Part shown: positions 31,791 through 40,311 of the stretch, one piece after another | Position numbering within the stretch: the stretch's first letter is position 1 | Layout: each line of letters opens with the position of its first letter | Source: Kineosporia mesophila | Lineage (GTDB): Bacteria; Actinomycetota; Actinomycetes; Actinomycetales; Kineosporiaceae | Reading direction: 5' to 3' | DNA length: 64,000 nt | NCBI RefSeq assembly: GCF_021129235.1 | Contig: NZ_JAJOMA010000017.1 | Location: 102,788 to 166,787, forward strand | Translations under genes and position numbers: made by a program | Notes under the pieces: model-generated | Databases searched by the model: none | Seen by the model: the letters and a program-made list of their open reading frames with translations, nothing else | What the model was told of the DNA's origin: nothing

Positions 31791-33047
31791 TCAGGCCGGG
31801 TCGGTCAGGTACGCCGTGGCCGCGGTGGCCAGGTGGCCCGGGTCGTCGGCGCCGCACAGCTCGCGGGCGGAGTGCATGGACAGGATCGGCACGCCGACGT
31901 CGACGGTGCGGATGCCCAGGCGGGTCGAGAGGATCGGGCCGACCGTCGAGCCGCAGGGAATGTTGTTGCGGGACACGAAGACCTGCGAGGGCACCGCGGC
32001 GTCGCGGCAGGCCCGCCGCCAGGCCGCCGCACCCGGGGCGTCGGTGGCGTAGCGCTGGTTGGCGTTGACCTTCAGCAGCGGGCCGCCGTTGGGCACGCAC
32101 AGGTGTGAGGGGTCGTGGCGCTCCAGGTAGTTGGGGTGCGCGGCGTGGGAGACGTCGCACGACAGGGCACGCGCGGCGGCGAAGACCGGGTCGCGGCCCT
32201 CGGCTCCCCCGGCCAGGTGCGTCAGGAGCCGCTCCAGCAGCGGGCCGCCCGCTCCGGTGGCGCTGTCGCTACCGATCTCCTCATGGTCGAAGCCGACGAG
32301 AACCGGTGTGGTGGGCACGTTCTCACGGGATGCGGCGATCAGGGCGGTGACCCCGGCGTGCAGGGAGAGCTGGTTGTCCAGCCGCGGGGCGGCGAAGAGC
32401 TCCTCGTCGCGGCCGATCCGGGCCGGCGGGGTGAGGTCGTGCACGACCAGGTCGTGGGCGGCGATCTGCGAGGCGTCGACCCCGGTCTCGGAGGCCAGGA
32501 ACTCCAGCAGGTCGCCCTCGCGGGCGGCACCCAGACCCCAGATCGGGAGCAGATGACGCTGCGGGTCGAGTTTGAGGCCCTGGTTCACCTCCCGGTCCAG
32601 GTGGATGGCCAGCTGGGGCACGCGCAGCAGCGGACGGGCGACGTTCACCGGTACCACGCTGCCGTCGTAGAGCGCCAGCCGGCCCGCCAGGCCGAGGTCG
32701 CGGTCCAGCCACGAGTTCCACAGGGCCCCGCCGTAGACCTCGACGCCGACCTGCCGCCACCCGGCAACCCCGGTGTCGGGGCGCGGCTTGACCTTCAGGG
32801 TCGGGGAGTCGGTGTGGGCGGCGAAGATCCGCAGCGGGGCCCGGCGCACGCCGTGCCCACCGGTGAACCAGGCCAGCACCGTGCCGTCGCGCACCAGGTA
32901 GCGACCGCCCGGGGTGTCGTCCCAGTCCTGCGTCTCGACCTGTTCGGTGAAGCCCGCCGCGCTCAGGCGCCGCACCGATTCGGCCACGGCGTGGTACGGG
33001 GTCGGTGATGCGGAGACGAAGGCGGCCAGATCGAGCACGGGTTCCAT
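31791..33047 (-). CDS. M18-family aminopeptidase
   Basis: 418-residue dinuclear zinc aminopeptidase (aspartyl aminopeptidase family), acting in the cytoplasm on N-terminal acidic or neutral residues. Metal ligands are visible: His in FAAHTDSPTLKVKP, Asp in APRLDNQLSLHAG, Glu pair in VGFDHEEIGSDSATGAGG, Asp in SCDVSHAAHPNY and His in ILSMHSARELCG. SRNNIPCGSTVGPILSTRLGI is the usual C-terminal motif. Length is normal for actinobacterial members. Single gene; the next gene on the same strand lies 27 bases upstream. Confidence 0.94.
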   Translation of the reverse strand: MEPVLDLAAFVSASPTPYHAVAESVRRLSAAGFTEQVETQDWDDTPGGRYLVRDGTVLAWFTGGHGVRRAPLRIFAAHTDSPTLKVKPRPDTGVAGWRQVGVEVYGGALWNSWLDRDLGLAGRLALYDGSVVPVNVARPLLRVPQLAIHLDREVNQGLKLDPQRHLLPIWGLGAAREGDLLEFLASETGVDASQIAAHDLVVHDLTPPARIGRDEELFAAPRLDNQLSLHAGVTALIAASRENVPTTPVLVGFDHEEIGSDSATGAGGPLLERLLTHLAGGAEGRDPVFAAARALSCDVSHAAHPNYLERHDPSHLCVPNGGPLLKVNANQRYATDAPGAAAWRRACRDAAVPSQVFVSRNNIPCGSTVGPILSTRLGIRTVDVGVPILSMHSARELCGADDPGHLATAATAYLTDPA

Positions 33048-33074
33048 GGGACCAGGATATTTGGCCGGAGGCCG

Positions 33075-33347
33075 TTACTCGCGGCGGGCCTCGCCGTGCG
33101 CCGTGATCAGGAAGGCCGGCGCCGACCAGTAGTCGTACAACGGCGAATGGTGGACGTCGTGGTAGCCCGCCTGCGAGAGCTGCGCCTTCCAGCGTCCACT
33201 GCCCTGTTCGAAGGTGACCCGCTCGGCCCCCGGCCGCAACTGACCGACCAGCACGGGCATCAGGAAGCCCGGCGCGACCAGGTCGCGGTCGGTGCCTCCC
33301 CAGAACTCTTGTTCGGCCGCCCGGCCGATCACGGAGCGGATCAGCAT
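33075..33347 (-). CDS. short protein resembling a methyltransferase C-terminus, possibly truncated
   Basis: 90 residues from ATG 33347. Not confidently recognised. RWKAQLSQAGYHDVHHSPLYDYWSAPAFLITAHG resembles the last helix-strand-strand of class I methyltransferases, but there is no SAM-binding motif. The start codon lies at the edge of the iron box and leaves no space for a promoter and ribosome site, so this may be the 3' remnant of a larger gene cut off when the ABC operon arrived, or it may be expressed only from overlapping leaderless transcription. Third-position GC is high, so it was or is coding. Confidence 0.5.
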   Translation of the reverse strand: MLIRSVIGRAAEQEFWGGTDRDLVAPGFLMPVLVGQLRPGAERVTFEQGSGRWKAQLSQAGYHDVHHSPLYDYWSAPAFLITAHGEARRE

Positions 33348-33365
33348 TAAGTTAGGCTTGCCTAT
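33347..33365. promoter_or_regulatory. IdeR/DmdR iron box
   Basis: TTAAGTTAGGCTTGCCTAT matches the 19-base actinobacterial iron-regulator consensus TWAGGTWAGSCTWACCTWA at 16 of 19 positions. It lies directly before the ABC pair starting at 33369. Iron-loaded IdeR/DmdR1 would repress the operon, so it should be on under iron starvation. TATACT at 33363-33368 overlaps its end. Confidence 0.8.
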
Positions 33366-33368
33366 ACT

Positions 33369-35078
33369 GTGAAAAATTCCGAACAACGGTCCGCCGAACA
33401 GGCCGGCCGAGCTCTGCTGCGCCGCTCCCTCCTCGACCAGAAGCGCCGCATGGCGCTGGCCTCCGCGCTCTCGACCGGGCACCAGGCCGGTGAGGCGGCG
33501 GTGCCGTTACTGGTCGGCCTGATCATCGACCGGGCGGTGACGACCGGCGACACCGGCCGGCTCGTCCTCTGGCTGGCGGTTCTGCTCGCGACCTTCGCGA
33601 CGCTGTCGGTGTGCGGCCGGCTGGGGTTCCAGGTCGGGTTCGGCGCCAGCGTCGAGGCCGCCCGGTCGCTGCGCGTCGACGTGGCCCGGCGCACCCTCGA
33701 CAGCCGGGGCAGCGCGGACAGCACGATGCTGCCCGGCGCGACGGTGAACATCGCGACCTCCGACGTGCGCCGCACCACGGCCGTGCACTACCAGGTGACG
33801 CAGGGACTGGCCGCGGCCGTCGGAGTGGTGTTCGCCAGCGTGGTGCTACTGACGGTGTCGCTGCCGCTGGGCGCGCTGGTGATGATCGGCGCCCCGTTGC
33901 TGCTGCTGGCCGTGCGGGCGATCAGTTCCCCGCTGGAGCAGCGCAGTTCGGTGCAGCAGGAGCAGGCCGCCCGGGCCGCCGGGGTGGCCACCGACCTGGT
34001 GCGCGGCGTACGGGTGATCAAAGGCCTGCGCGCGGAACGGGCCGGCAGCGAGCGCTACCGCGTCACCAGCCGCCAGGCCCTGGCCGCGAGCGTGCACAAC
34101 GCCCGCACCGAGGCCGGTTTCAAGGCCGCCGTGATCGCGCTGAACGGTGGGTTCCTGGCGCTGGTGGCCCTGGTCGGCGGACGCCTGGCCGCCGACGGGT
34201 CGATCACCGTGGGCCAGCTGGTCTCGGCGGTGGGCCTGGCCCAGTTCCTGCTCGAGCCACTGTCGGGCTTCGGCGGTGTGATCGCGACCGTCGCGGCCGG
34301 GCGGGCCTCGGCGGTGCGGATCGCGGCGCTGCTCCAGGCCCCGCCGGCCGTCGTGGGCGGTGAGCTCGCACCCGGCCCGGCCGGTCGCATCGCGCTGACC
34401 GGGGTGCACGGTCCGGGGCTGGCGGGTGTCGACCTGGAGATCGAGCCCGGCCGGATCACCGGGGTACTCACCACCTCCCCCGAGGCCGCGTCGTCGCTGC
34501 GCCGCTACCTGGGGCGTGAGCTCGACCCCGACCAGGGCGAGATCGCCCTCGACGGCATCACCCTGCGCGATCTGGACCCGGAGCGGCTGCGGGAGACGGT
34601 GCTCGTCTGCCCGCACGAACCCGACCTGTTCACCGGCACTCTCGCCGCGAACGTGCTGGCCGGGCAGCCCGGCGCGGAGGCCGAGGCGGTCAAGCACGCC
34701 CTGGCCGCGGCCGGTGCCGACCAGGTGGCCGAGACGCTGCCGGGCGGGCTGGAGGCGGCGGTCTCCGAGCGCGGCCGTTCGCTGTCCGGCGGCCAGCGCC
34801 AGCGCGTCGCCCTGGCCCGCGCCCTCCTGCGTGACCCGGGCGTCCTGGTGCTGCACGACCCCACCACCGCCGTCGACACGGTCACCGAGTCGGCGCTCGC
34901 GCAGGGCCTGCGCGAGATCCGGGCCGGGCGCACCACGGTGCTGATCACATCCAGCCCCGCGCTGCTGGCCGGCGCCGACCGGGTGCTGATGCTGCACGAG
35001 GGCGTGATCGTGGCCGACGGCCCGCACGCCGACCTGATGAGCGGCCACCCCGCGTACCAGGAGGCGGTGCTGGCATGA
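33369..35078 (+). CDS. iron-box ABC transporter half, degenerate NBD (keeps only LSGGQ)
   Basis: 569 residues from GTG 33369; ATG 33450 is the only later in-frame ATG nearby, but the alignment with the paralogue at 3141 (RALL...HQA) favours the earlier start. Six-helix exporter-type domain, then NBD. Walker A is absent (GRITGVLTTSPEAASS), Walker B is LVLHDPTTAVD (His for Asp, Asp for Glu) and the H-loop reads VLITSSP, without His. The signature SLSGGQRQRVALARALL is perfect and a Q-loop-like VCPHEPDLFTGTLAANVL is kept. Forms a heterodimer with the next gene (ATGA overlap). Iron control points to siderophore transport, either uptake as in IrtAB/YbtPQ or export. Confidence 0.88.
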   Translation: MKNSEQRSAEQAGRALLRRSLLDQKRRMALASALSTGHQAGEAAVPLLVGLIIDRAVTTGDTGRLVLWLAVLLATFATLSVCGRLGFQVGFGASVEAARSLRVDVARRTLDSRGSADSTMLPGATVNIATSDVRRTTAVHYQVTQGLAAAVGVVFASVVLLTVSLPLGALVMIGAPLLLLAVRAISSPLEQRSSVQQEQAARAAGVATDLVRGVRVIKGLRAERAGSERYRVTSRQALAASVHNARTEAGFKAAVIALNGGFLALVALVGGRLAADGSITVGQLVSAVGLAQFLLEPLSGFGGVIATVAAGRASAVRIAALLQAPPAVVGGELAPGPAGRIALTGVHGPGLAGVDLEIEPGRITGVLTTSPEAASSLRRYLGRELDPDQGEIALDGITLRDLDPERLRETVLVCPHEPDLFTGTLAANVLAGQPGAEAEAVKHALAAAGADQVAETLPGGLEAAVSERGRSLSGGQRQRVALARALLRDPGVLVLHDPTTAVDTVTESALAQGLREIRAGRTTVLITSSPALLAGADRVLMLHEGVIVADGPHADLMSGHPAYQEAVLA

Positions 35079-36838
35079 CCACCACTCTTCCCGTCAGTTC
35101 TCCCCGCCGCAGCCGGCAGGCCGTGCTGCGGCACCTGCGTGTGCACCGGGCCCCGGCGCTGCTGGGGGTCGGTTCACTGGTCGCCTCGGCCGCCGTCAGC
35201 CTGGTCACGGCCCCGCTGCTGGGTGACATCGTCGACCTCGCGGCCCGCGGCGACACCGGCCCGATCACCCGGCGCGCACTCGCCCTGGCCGGTGCCGCGC
35301 TGGTGCAGGCGCTGCTGGCCTGGATCGGACTGGCCGCGGTCGCGCGGGTCGGTGAGCAGGTGCTGGCCGGTCTGCGCGAGGCGTTCGTCGAGCACGCGCT
35401 GGGCCTGCCGCTGGAACGCATCGAGCGCGGCGGCTCCGGCGACCTGATCTCCCGGGTCACCGAGGACGTGGCGATGGTCAGCGAGGCCGTGCGCACCGCG
35501 GTGCCGCAGTTCGTGCAGGCGGCCCTGGTGATCGCCCTGACCGCGGTGGGCCTGGCCGTCCTGGACTGGCGTTTCCTGCTGGCGGCGCTGGTCGCCGTGC
35601 CGGTGCAGGTCTGGACCAGCCGCTGGTACATGCGCCGTTCCGGGCCGATGTACGCACGCACCCGGACCGCCGGCGCCGCCGAGCAGCAGCAGTGGCTGGA
35701 GAGTCTGGGCGGGGCACCCACCGTGCGGGCCTTCGGTCTGGCCGACGAGCACGTCGAGCTGGTGCGTCACCGGGTCGACGACAGCCTGAACCGGACGGTC
35801 GGTGTGGTGCGGCTGCACATGAGCTTCTTCAGCCGGCTGAATCTGGCCGAGGCGATGGGACTTTCGACCGTGCTGGTGACCGGCTTCGTGCTGGTGCGCG
35901 AAGATCTGGCGAGCGTGGGTACCGCCAGCGCCGCCGCCCTGTACTTCGTGAACCTGTTCGGCCCGATCAACCGCATGCTGTTCCTGCTCGACACCCTGCA
36001 GTCGGCCACCGCGAGCCTGGCGCGCATCGTCGGCGTCACCGAGGTGCCCACCGACGGCACCACCTCCGCGGTGCACGCCTCGGACGTACGCCCGCGCGAC
36101 GGTGAGGTGGTCGCGAACGGGCTGCGTCACGCCTACGTCGAGGGCCACGACGTGCTGCACGGTCTCGACGTCACCGTCCCGGCCGGTAGCACCGTCGCCC
36201 TCGTCGGTGGCAGCGGTGGCGGGAAGAGCACCCTGGCCGCGCTGCTGGCCGGGGTCCGGCGGCCCGACCACGGCCGCATCAGTATCGGTGGGGCGGACCT
36301 GTCCGGCCTCGACCCGGCGACGATGCGCGCGTCCGTGGTTCTGGTGACCCAGGAGGTGCACGTCTTCGCGGGCACACTGGCGGCCGATCTACGTCTGGCG
36401 GCCCCCGACGCCGACGAGCAGAGGCTGATGGACGCGCTCACCGACGTCGGCGCGGACACCTGGGTCGGTGCCCTCCCGGACGGTCTGGAGACCGTGGTCG
36501 GTGAGGGTGGGCACGAACTCGGCCCACAGCAGGCCCAGCAACTCGCCCTGGCCCGGGTGCTGCTGACCGATCCGCTGGTGGCCATCCTCGACGAGGCCAC
36601 CGCCGAGGCCGGCAGCGCCGGTTCCCGGGCCCTGGAGACCGCGGCCGAGCGGGTGCTGGCCGGGCGCACCGGAGTGCTCGTGGCGCACCGGTTCTCCCAG
36701 GCGGTCCTGGCCGACCTGGTCCTGGTGATGGACGGGGGCCGGGTGGTCGAGCAGGGCCGCCACGACGAGCTGGTCGCCGCCGGCGGTCGTTACGCCGGGC
36801 TGTGGGCGGCCTGGTCGGCGGGGCGCACCCCGGCTTAG
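35075..36838 (+). CDS. iron-box ABC transporter half, catalytic NBD lacking LSGGQ
   Basis: 587 residues, start overlapping the upstream stop. Transmembrane domain about 20-315. NBD: Walker A VGGSGGGKSTLAALLAG, Q-loop VLVTQEVHVFAGTLAADL, Walker B with Glu LVAILDEATAEAGSAG, H-loop VLVAHRFSQ, all intact. The signature position reads LGPQQAQQLALARVLL instead of LSGGQ, and the D-loop is AEAGS. Exactly as in the pair at 3.1-6.4 kb, this gives one functional composite ATP site (its Walker A with the partner's LSGGQ). No substrate-binding protein or siderophore reductase domain is attached. Confidence 0.9.
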   Translation: MTTTLPVSSPRRSRQAVLRHLRVHRAPALLGVGSLVASAAVSLVTAPLLGDIVDLAARGDTGPITRRALALAGAALVQALLAWIGLAAVARVGEQVLAGLREAFVEHALGLPLERIERGGSGDLISRVTEDVAMVSEAVRTAVPQFVQAALVIALTAVGLAVLDWRFLLAALVAVPVQVWTSRWYMRRSGPMYARTRTAGAAEQQQWLESLGGAPTVRAFGLADEHVELVRHRVDDSLNRTVGVVRLHMSFFSRLNLAEAMGLSTVLVTGFVLVREDLASVGTASAAALYFVNLFGPINRMLFLLDTLQSATASLARIVGVTEVPTDGTTSAVHASDVRPRDGEVVANGLRHAYVEGHDVLHGLDVTVPAGSTVALVGGSGGGKSTLAALLAGVRRPDHGRISIGGADLSGLDPATMRASVVLVTQEVHVFAGTLAADLRLAAPDADEQRLMDALTDVGADTWVGALPDGLETVVGEGGHELGPQQAQQLALARVLLTDPLVAILDEATAEAGSAGSRALETAAERVLAGRTGVLVAHRFSQAVLADLVLVMDGGRVVEQGRHDELVAAGGRYAGLWAAWSAGRTPA

Positions 36839-36845
36839 GCGCGGC

Positions 36846-37307
36846 TCAGCGCCGGCGCGCCACCGTCAGCGACACCAGGTACTGACCGCCGCCGGCGTCC
36901 ACGCTGCCCGTGACCGGCAGGCCGGGGGCCAGGCGGGAGAAACGGTCCTGCAGCCATGCGGCGGTTCTGGAGGCCTCGGCCTCGTCGGGGCAGCGGGCCA
37001 CGATCTCGCGGCCACCCTTGCGGTGCAGGCGCTCGGCGACCGCGATCAGCGGGGCCGGCTCGATGATCAGCGGGCCCTCGGGCCAGGGGATCACCGGCGT
37101 GTTCGCACCCTTCTTGCTGTTGCAGGCGCGGTGGGCGAGGCGCTCGGCCCCGGCGAAGTCCCGGCCGACCTTGGCCCGCGGCTTGGCCGTGCGGGCGTCG
37201 ACACTGGGCCCCCGGTCGTCGTTCACCGAGGCATTCGGATCCACCGGCTCGTCACACACCCAGCAGCGCCAGCCGTCCTGGTCGCCGACGTCCTCGAGTT
37301 GACTCAT
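36846..37307 (-). CDS. HNH/treble-clef-like protein
   Basis: 153 residues. The first half has a CxxC pair in WRCWVCDEPVDP and a second half AERLAHRACNSKKGANTPV, the spacing of an HNH endonuclease-type treble clef (CxxC, basic segment, HxxCN). The central catalytic HH/DH is not obvious (RGPSVDARTAKPRAK precedes). The C-terminal half (LIAVAERLHRKGGREIVARCPDEAEA, YLVSLTVARRR) is a separate alpha/beta unit, unrecognised. Possibly a non-nuclease zinc protein common in actinomycetes. It converges on the ABC operon with 7 bases between stops. Confidence 0.65.
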   Translation of the reverse strand: MSQLEDVGDQDGWRCWVCDEPVDPNASVNDDRGPSVDARTAKPRAKVGRDFAGAERLAHRACNSKKGANTPVIPWPEGPLIIEPAPLIAVAERLHRKGGREIVARCPDEAEASRTAAWLQDRFSRLAPGLPVTGSVDAGGGQYLVSLTVARRR

Positions 37308-37535
37308 GAACCGGACCCTAGCGGTCGGGCGGCCTTCACCGTTCCGGCGGATACCGCGACGCCACCCGGGGTGTTAGCTCGTACCGGCACCCGGCTGAAG
37401 TTCCGGCGGGCCCGGAAATTCTTCCCTGTTACCCCGAAACCCTTTGTACGCTGTGGATTCCCGACCCCACCGGCGCTCGCGAGATCCCCTGTCTCCTGGC
37501 GAAACCCCCCAACCGGACCGATCCAGGAGCATTTC

Positions 37536-38270
37536 GTGACAGCTGACGCCTACGAGAGCGACCTCCCGCGCCCGGGCGGTCTGCCCCAGCGCGCCCGGCG
37601 GGCCGCGGCCACCGTGCTGGGACGGCGCCGGCCGATGGTCGACGCCGGGATCGAGGAGTACGCGCAGACGCACTCCAGCCCCCAGTCCCCCGCGCTGGCC
37701 GCGGTCGCCGCCGACACCCGGCGTCTCAGTGACCGCCCGTTCATGATGTCCGACGCCCCGCAGGCTCACCTGCTGGCCACCCTGGTCCATCTCGGGCGGG
37801 CCCGGAACGTGCTGGAGATCGGCACCTTCACCGGCTACTCGGCCCTGGCGATGGCCTCGGCCCTGCCGGAGGGCGGCCGGATCACCACCTGCGAGATCGA
37901 CACCGGCAACGCCGCGATCGCCGCGGGCCACTTCGCCGCCTCACCGCACGCCGACCGCATCGACCTGCGCGTCGGCCCGGCCCTGCCGACCGTGCGAAAC
38001 CTGCCCGGCCCGTTCGACCTGGTCTTCATCGACGCCGACAAAACCGGCTACGTCCGCTACTTCGAGGCGGTCCTGCCGAAACTCAGCCCGCACGGCGTGA
38101 TCGCCGTGGACAACACGCTGCACAGCGGCCTGGTCCCGCAGGATCCGGAGGAACGCGTGATGGTGCGCGCCCTGCACGAGTTCAACACCCTGCTGCGGCA
38201 CGACCGCCGGGTCGAGCAGGTGATGCTGACCGTCCGCGACGGCATCACCCTGATCCGGCTGACGTCGTAG
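37536..38270 (+). CDS. CCoAOMT-type O-methyltransferase
   Basis: 244 residues from GTG 37536, with CAGGAGC 6 bases upstream; the open frame continues further upstream but without coding character. Cation-dependent O-methyltransferase fold: RPFMMSDAPQAHLLATLV, motif I VLEIGTFTGYSALAMASAL, acidic ITTCEIDTGNAAI, FDLVFIDADKTGYVRYFEAVLPKLSPHGVIAVDNTLHSG with the metal-binding Asp residues (IDAD, DN). Methylates catechol-type or other small hydroxylated compounds. Stands alone. Confidence 0.92.
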   Translation: MTADAYESDLPRPGGLPQRARRAAATVLGRRRPMVDAGIEEYAQTHSSPQSPALAAVAADTRRLSDRPFMMSDAPQAHLLATLVHLGRARNVLEIGTFTGYSALAMASALPEGGRITTCEIDTGNAAIAAGHFAASPHADRIDLRVGPALPTVRNLPGPFDLVFIDADKTGYVRYFEAVLPKLSPHGVIAVDNTLHSGLVPQDPEERVMVRALHEFNTLLRHDRRVEQVMLTVRDGITLIRLTS

Positions 38271-38479
38271 GGCCCGGGCCGGCCTGATCGGGGAACGGGA
38301 GCACCGGCTCTACACCGAACGGCACCTTGACGCCCTCGCGGCGTGTGTGGGAATGGCGCATTAGCCTGCCGGAGTGGTTACCCGGTCCTGAGCATCTGAG
38401 CCCCTCCCGGTCGTGAAATGCCCCCGGCCCCGGCCGAGAGACGTCGTGCAAGCACAGCGGCTCTCGGGGATAGGGACGG

Positions 38480-39547
38480 ATGACGACCACCACGGTGCGT
38501 TATGCACTGATCAGCGTGATGGTGACCATGGGCCTGCTGGTCGGCACGGCCGCGACCGGATCGGCCGCCGCCCGCGCGGCGGTGACCTTCGGGGTGGGCA
38601 GAACCTCGGCGTCCGCGCCGACGGCACCGTCGTGCCTCAGTGGCGCCGACACCTGTGCCAGCAGCGACCCCGACGTCGCGCTGGCCTGGTCCAGCGCCGT
38701 CAGCACGGCCGGCTGCCGTTTCCGCCTGACCATCGCCTGGGGTGACGGGAAGGCACCGCAGACCGTGAACCTGTCCGGGGCCGCGGCCGGAAAGGTCTGG
38801 CCGGTCACGCACACCTACCCGGGCCGGGTGTCGGCCCGGCGCCCGTACCGGATCAGCGCCCTGGCCACGGTGGTCAGCGACGCCCAGGCCCGTGGCTGCA
38901 GCATCGAGTCGGCCGCCACCACGTTCACCCTGCTGTGCACGGACCAGCAGCTCAGCGGCGCTTCCTGGAACCCGCGCTTCCCCGGCGGCAACCGTGACGT
39001 CACCGCCCTCAACGACACGTTCCGGCCCGGCGTCGAGGCGTTCATCGACGCCATGACCGACGCCGGCATCACCGTCTCGCCGCAGTCGACGATGCGCTCG
39101 CCGCAGCGCTCGTACCTGATGCACTTCAGCTACCTGGTCAGCAAGCAGCAGATCGCACCCCAGGACGTACCGGCCTACGTACCGGTGGCGGGCGAGAAGG
39201 CGGCCCGGGTCTGCTGGCTGCACCGCACCGCGAGCGGACAGCCCGACACCGCCACCTCGGTCCGGGCCGCCGCCGGCCTGCTCAGCGCCCTCGGCGTCGA
39301 CTCCACGCTGCGCACGGCCCCGGCCCTGCACAGCCGCCACAACACCGGAGACGCCATCGACATGCGAACCCAGTGGCCGGCGTCCACCCTCAAGATCAAG
39401 AGGGCCGACGGCACCACGGTGAAGATCACGACCCGGCCTCAGGACGGCACGAACGCCCAGCTGATCGCCGTGGGAGCCACCTACGGCGTGCGCCACTTCA
39501 GCCCGGCCACCGTCGACCGCAACCACTGGTCGAGCGACGGGCACTGA
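38480..39547 (+). CDS. exported M15-like peptidase with N-terminal PKD-like module
   Basis: 355 residues. Sec signal about 1-30 (ISVMVTMGLLVGTAATGSAAA). About 45-150: Cys-containing beta domain with TIAWGDGKAPQTVNL...VTHTYPG, the shape of a PKD repeat. About 170-355: helical/beta catalytic-like domain with SRHNTGDAIDMR (the SxHxxGxAxD zinc motif of M15/VanY D,D-peptidases) and DRNHWSSDGH near the C-terminus (zinc-binding HW; an acidic residue three before it is Asp, where M15 enzymes usually have Glu). Probably cleaves wall peptides outside the cell. Residues 210-235 include a Cys (VCWLHRT) that may pair with one of the N-terminal ones. Confidence 0.72.
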   Translation: MTTTTVRYALISVMVTMGLLVGTAATGSAAARAAVTFGVGRTSASAPTAPSCLSGADTCASSDPDVALAWSSAVSTAGCRFRLTIAWGDGKAPQTVNLSGAAAGKVWPVTHTYPGRVSARRPYRISALATVVSDAQARGCSIESAATTFTLLCTDQQLSGASWNPRFPGGNRDVTALNDTFRPGVEAFIDAMTDAGITVSPQSTMRSPQRSYLMHFSYLVSKQQIAPQDVPAYVPVAGEKAARVCWLHRTASGQPDTATSVRAAAGLLSALGVDSTLRTAPALHSRHNTGDAIDMRTQWPASTLKIKRADGTTVKITTRPQDGTNAQLIAVGATYGVRHFSPATVDRNHWSSDGH

Positions 39548-39568
39548 GGCTCAGGGCCGGACGGGGAT

Positions 39569-40270
39569 TCAGGCGAGGCGCCGCGTCGGCCACCGCGCGA
39601 GGTCGGCCTCCAGAAGGGCCGGGTCGCGGGGCGGCGCGACCTCGCCGAGGATCTCCAGGCGGGTGATCCGCTCGATGCGGAAGCCGCGGATCGCCTCCCG
39701 CAGGCGGCACCAGCCGGCGAGCAGCCAGGCGTCACCCGCGCGCAGAAGCCCCATCGTCTCGACGTCGCGGACGGTGGGGGTGCTGTCCTCGTCCTCACCG
39801 AGGTAGGTGATCCGCACGACGCGCCGGGCGGCGATCGCGTCGGAGAGCATCCCCAGCGGCACAGCGCCGTCCGCCGGGGTGACGGCGTCGACGACCTGCA
39901 TCATCCCGAGCATCTCCTGCACGGGTGCGCGGTGTTCCTCGTCCATGACGGCGGCGATCTTGGCGCAGGCGCGGCGGGCCGCCCCTTGGAACGGCGACGA
40001 CTCCAGCAGCGCGAGCCCGGCGAGCACCGCCAGCGACTCGGCGGCGGACAGGTTCAGCGGAGGCAGCGAGTACTCCCGCAGGATCGAGTAACCGCCCGCC
40101 GCCCCATGATCCGCGTAGAGGGGCACCCCGGCCGCCTGGAGCGACCCGATGTCACGTTCGATGGTGCGCGAGGACACGCCGAACTCGGCGGCGAGCCGGG
40201 CGGCGGACCACGGCCGACCTGCTCCGCGGAGCAGGTCGACGAGGGCGTACTGCCGCTCGGCTCGCTTCAT
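39569..40270 (-). CDS. HTH-WYL transcriptional regulator
   Basis: 233 residues. N-terminal HTH_11 type: RQYALVDLLRGAGRPWSAARLAAEFGVSSRTIERDIGSLQAAGVPLYADHGAAGGYSI, a DeoR-like arrangement typical of the YafY group. The middle and C-terminal WYL domain has VVRITYLGEDED, RDVETMGLLRAGDAWLLAGWCRLREAIRGFRIERI. WYL proteins sense nucleic acid or nucleotide ligands and often respond to DNA damage; others control nearby catabolic genes. Ends 41 bases upstream (in genome order) of the MarR-SnoaL ORF start region on the same strand; no clear target. Confidence 0.9.
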   Translation of the reverse strand: MKRAERQYALVDLLRGAGRPWSAARLAAEFGVSSRTIERDIGSLQAAGVPLYADHGAAGGYSILREYSLPPLNLSAAESLAVLAGLALLESSPFQGAARRACAKIAAVMDEEHRAPVQEMLGMMQVVDAVTPADGAVPLGMLSDAIAARRVVRITYLGEDEDSTPTVRDVETMGLLRAGDAWLLAGWCRLREAIRGFRIERITRLEILGEVAPPRDPALLEADLARWPTRRLA

Positions 40271-40311
40271 ACCTCAAGTCTGGCAGAGACAAACACGTGC
40301 GGTGTCGGCCG

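Noticed and set aside
38271..38479. Possible cyclic-di-AMP or other riboswitch before the exported peptidase
   Set aside because: Leader is GC-rich with short hairpins, but none of the conserved riboswitch sequence blocks could be found.
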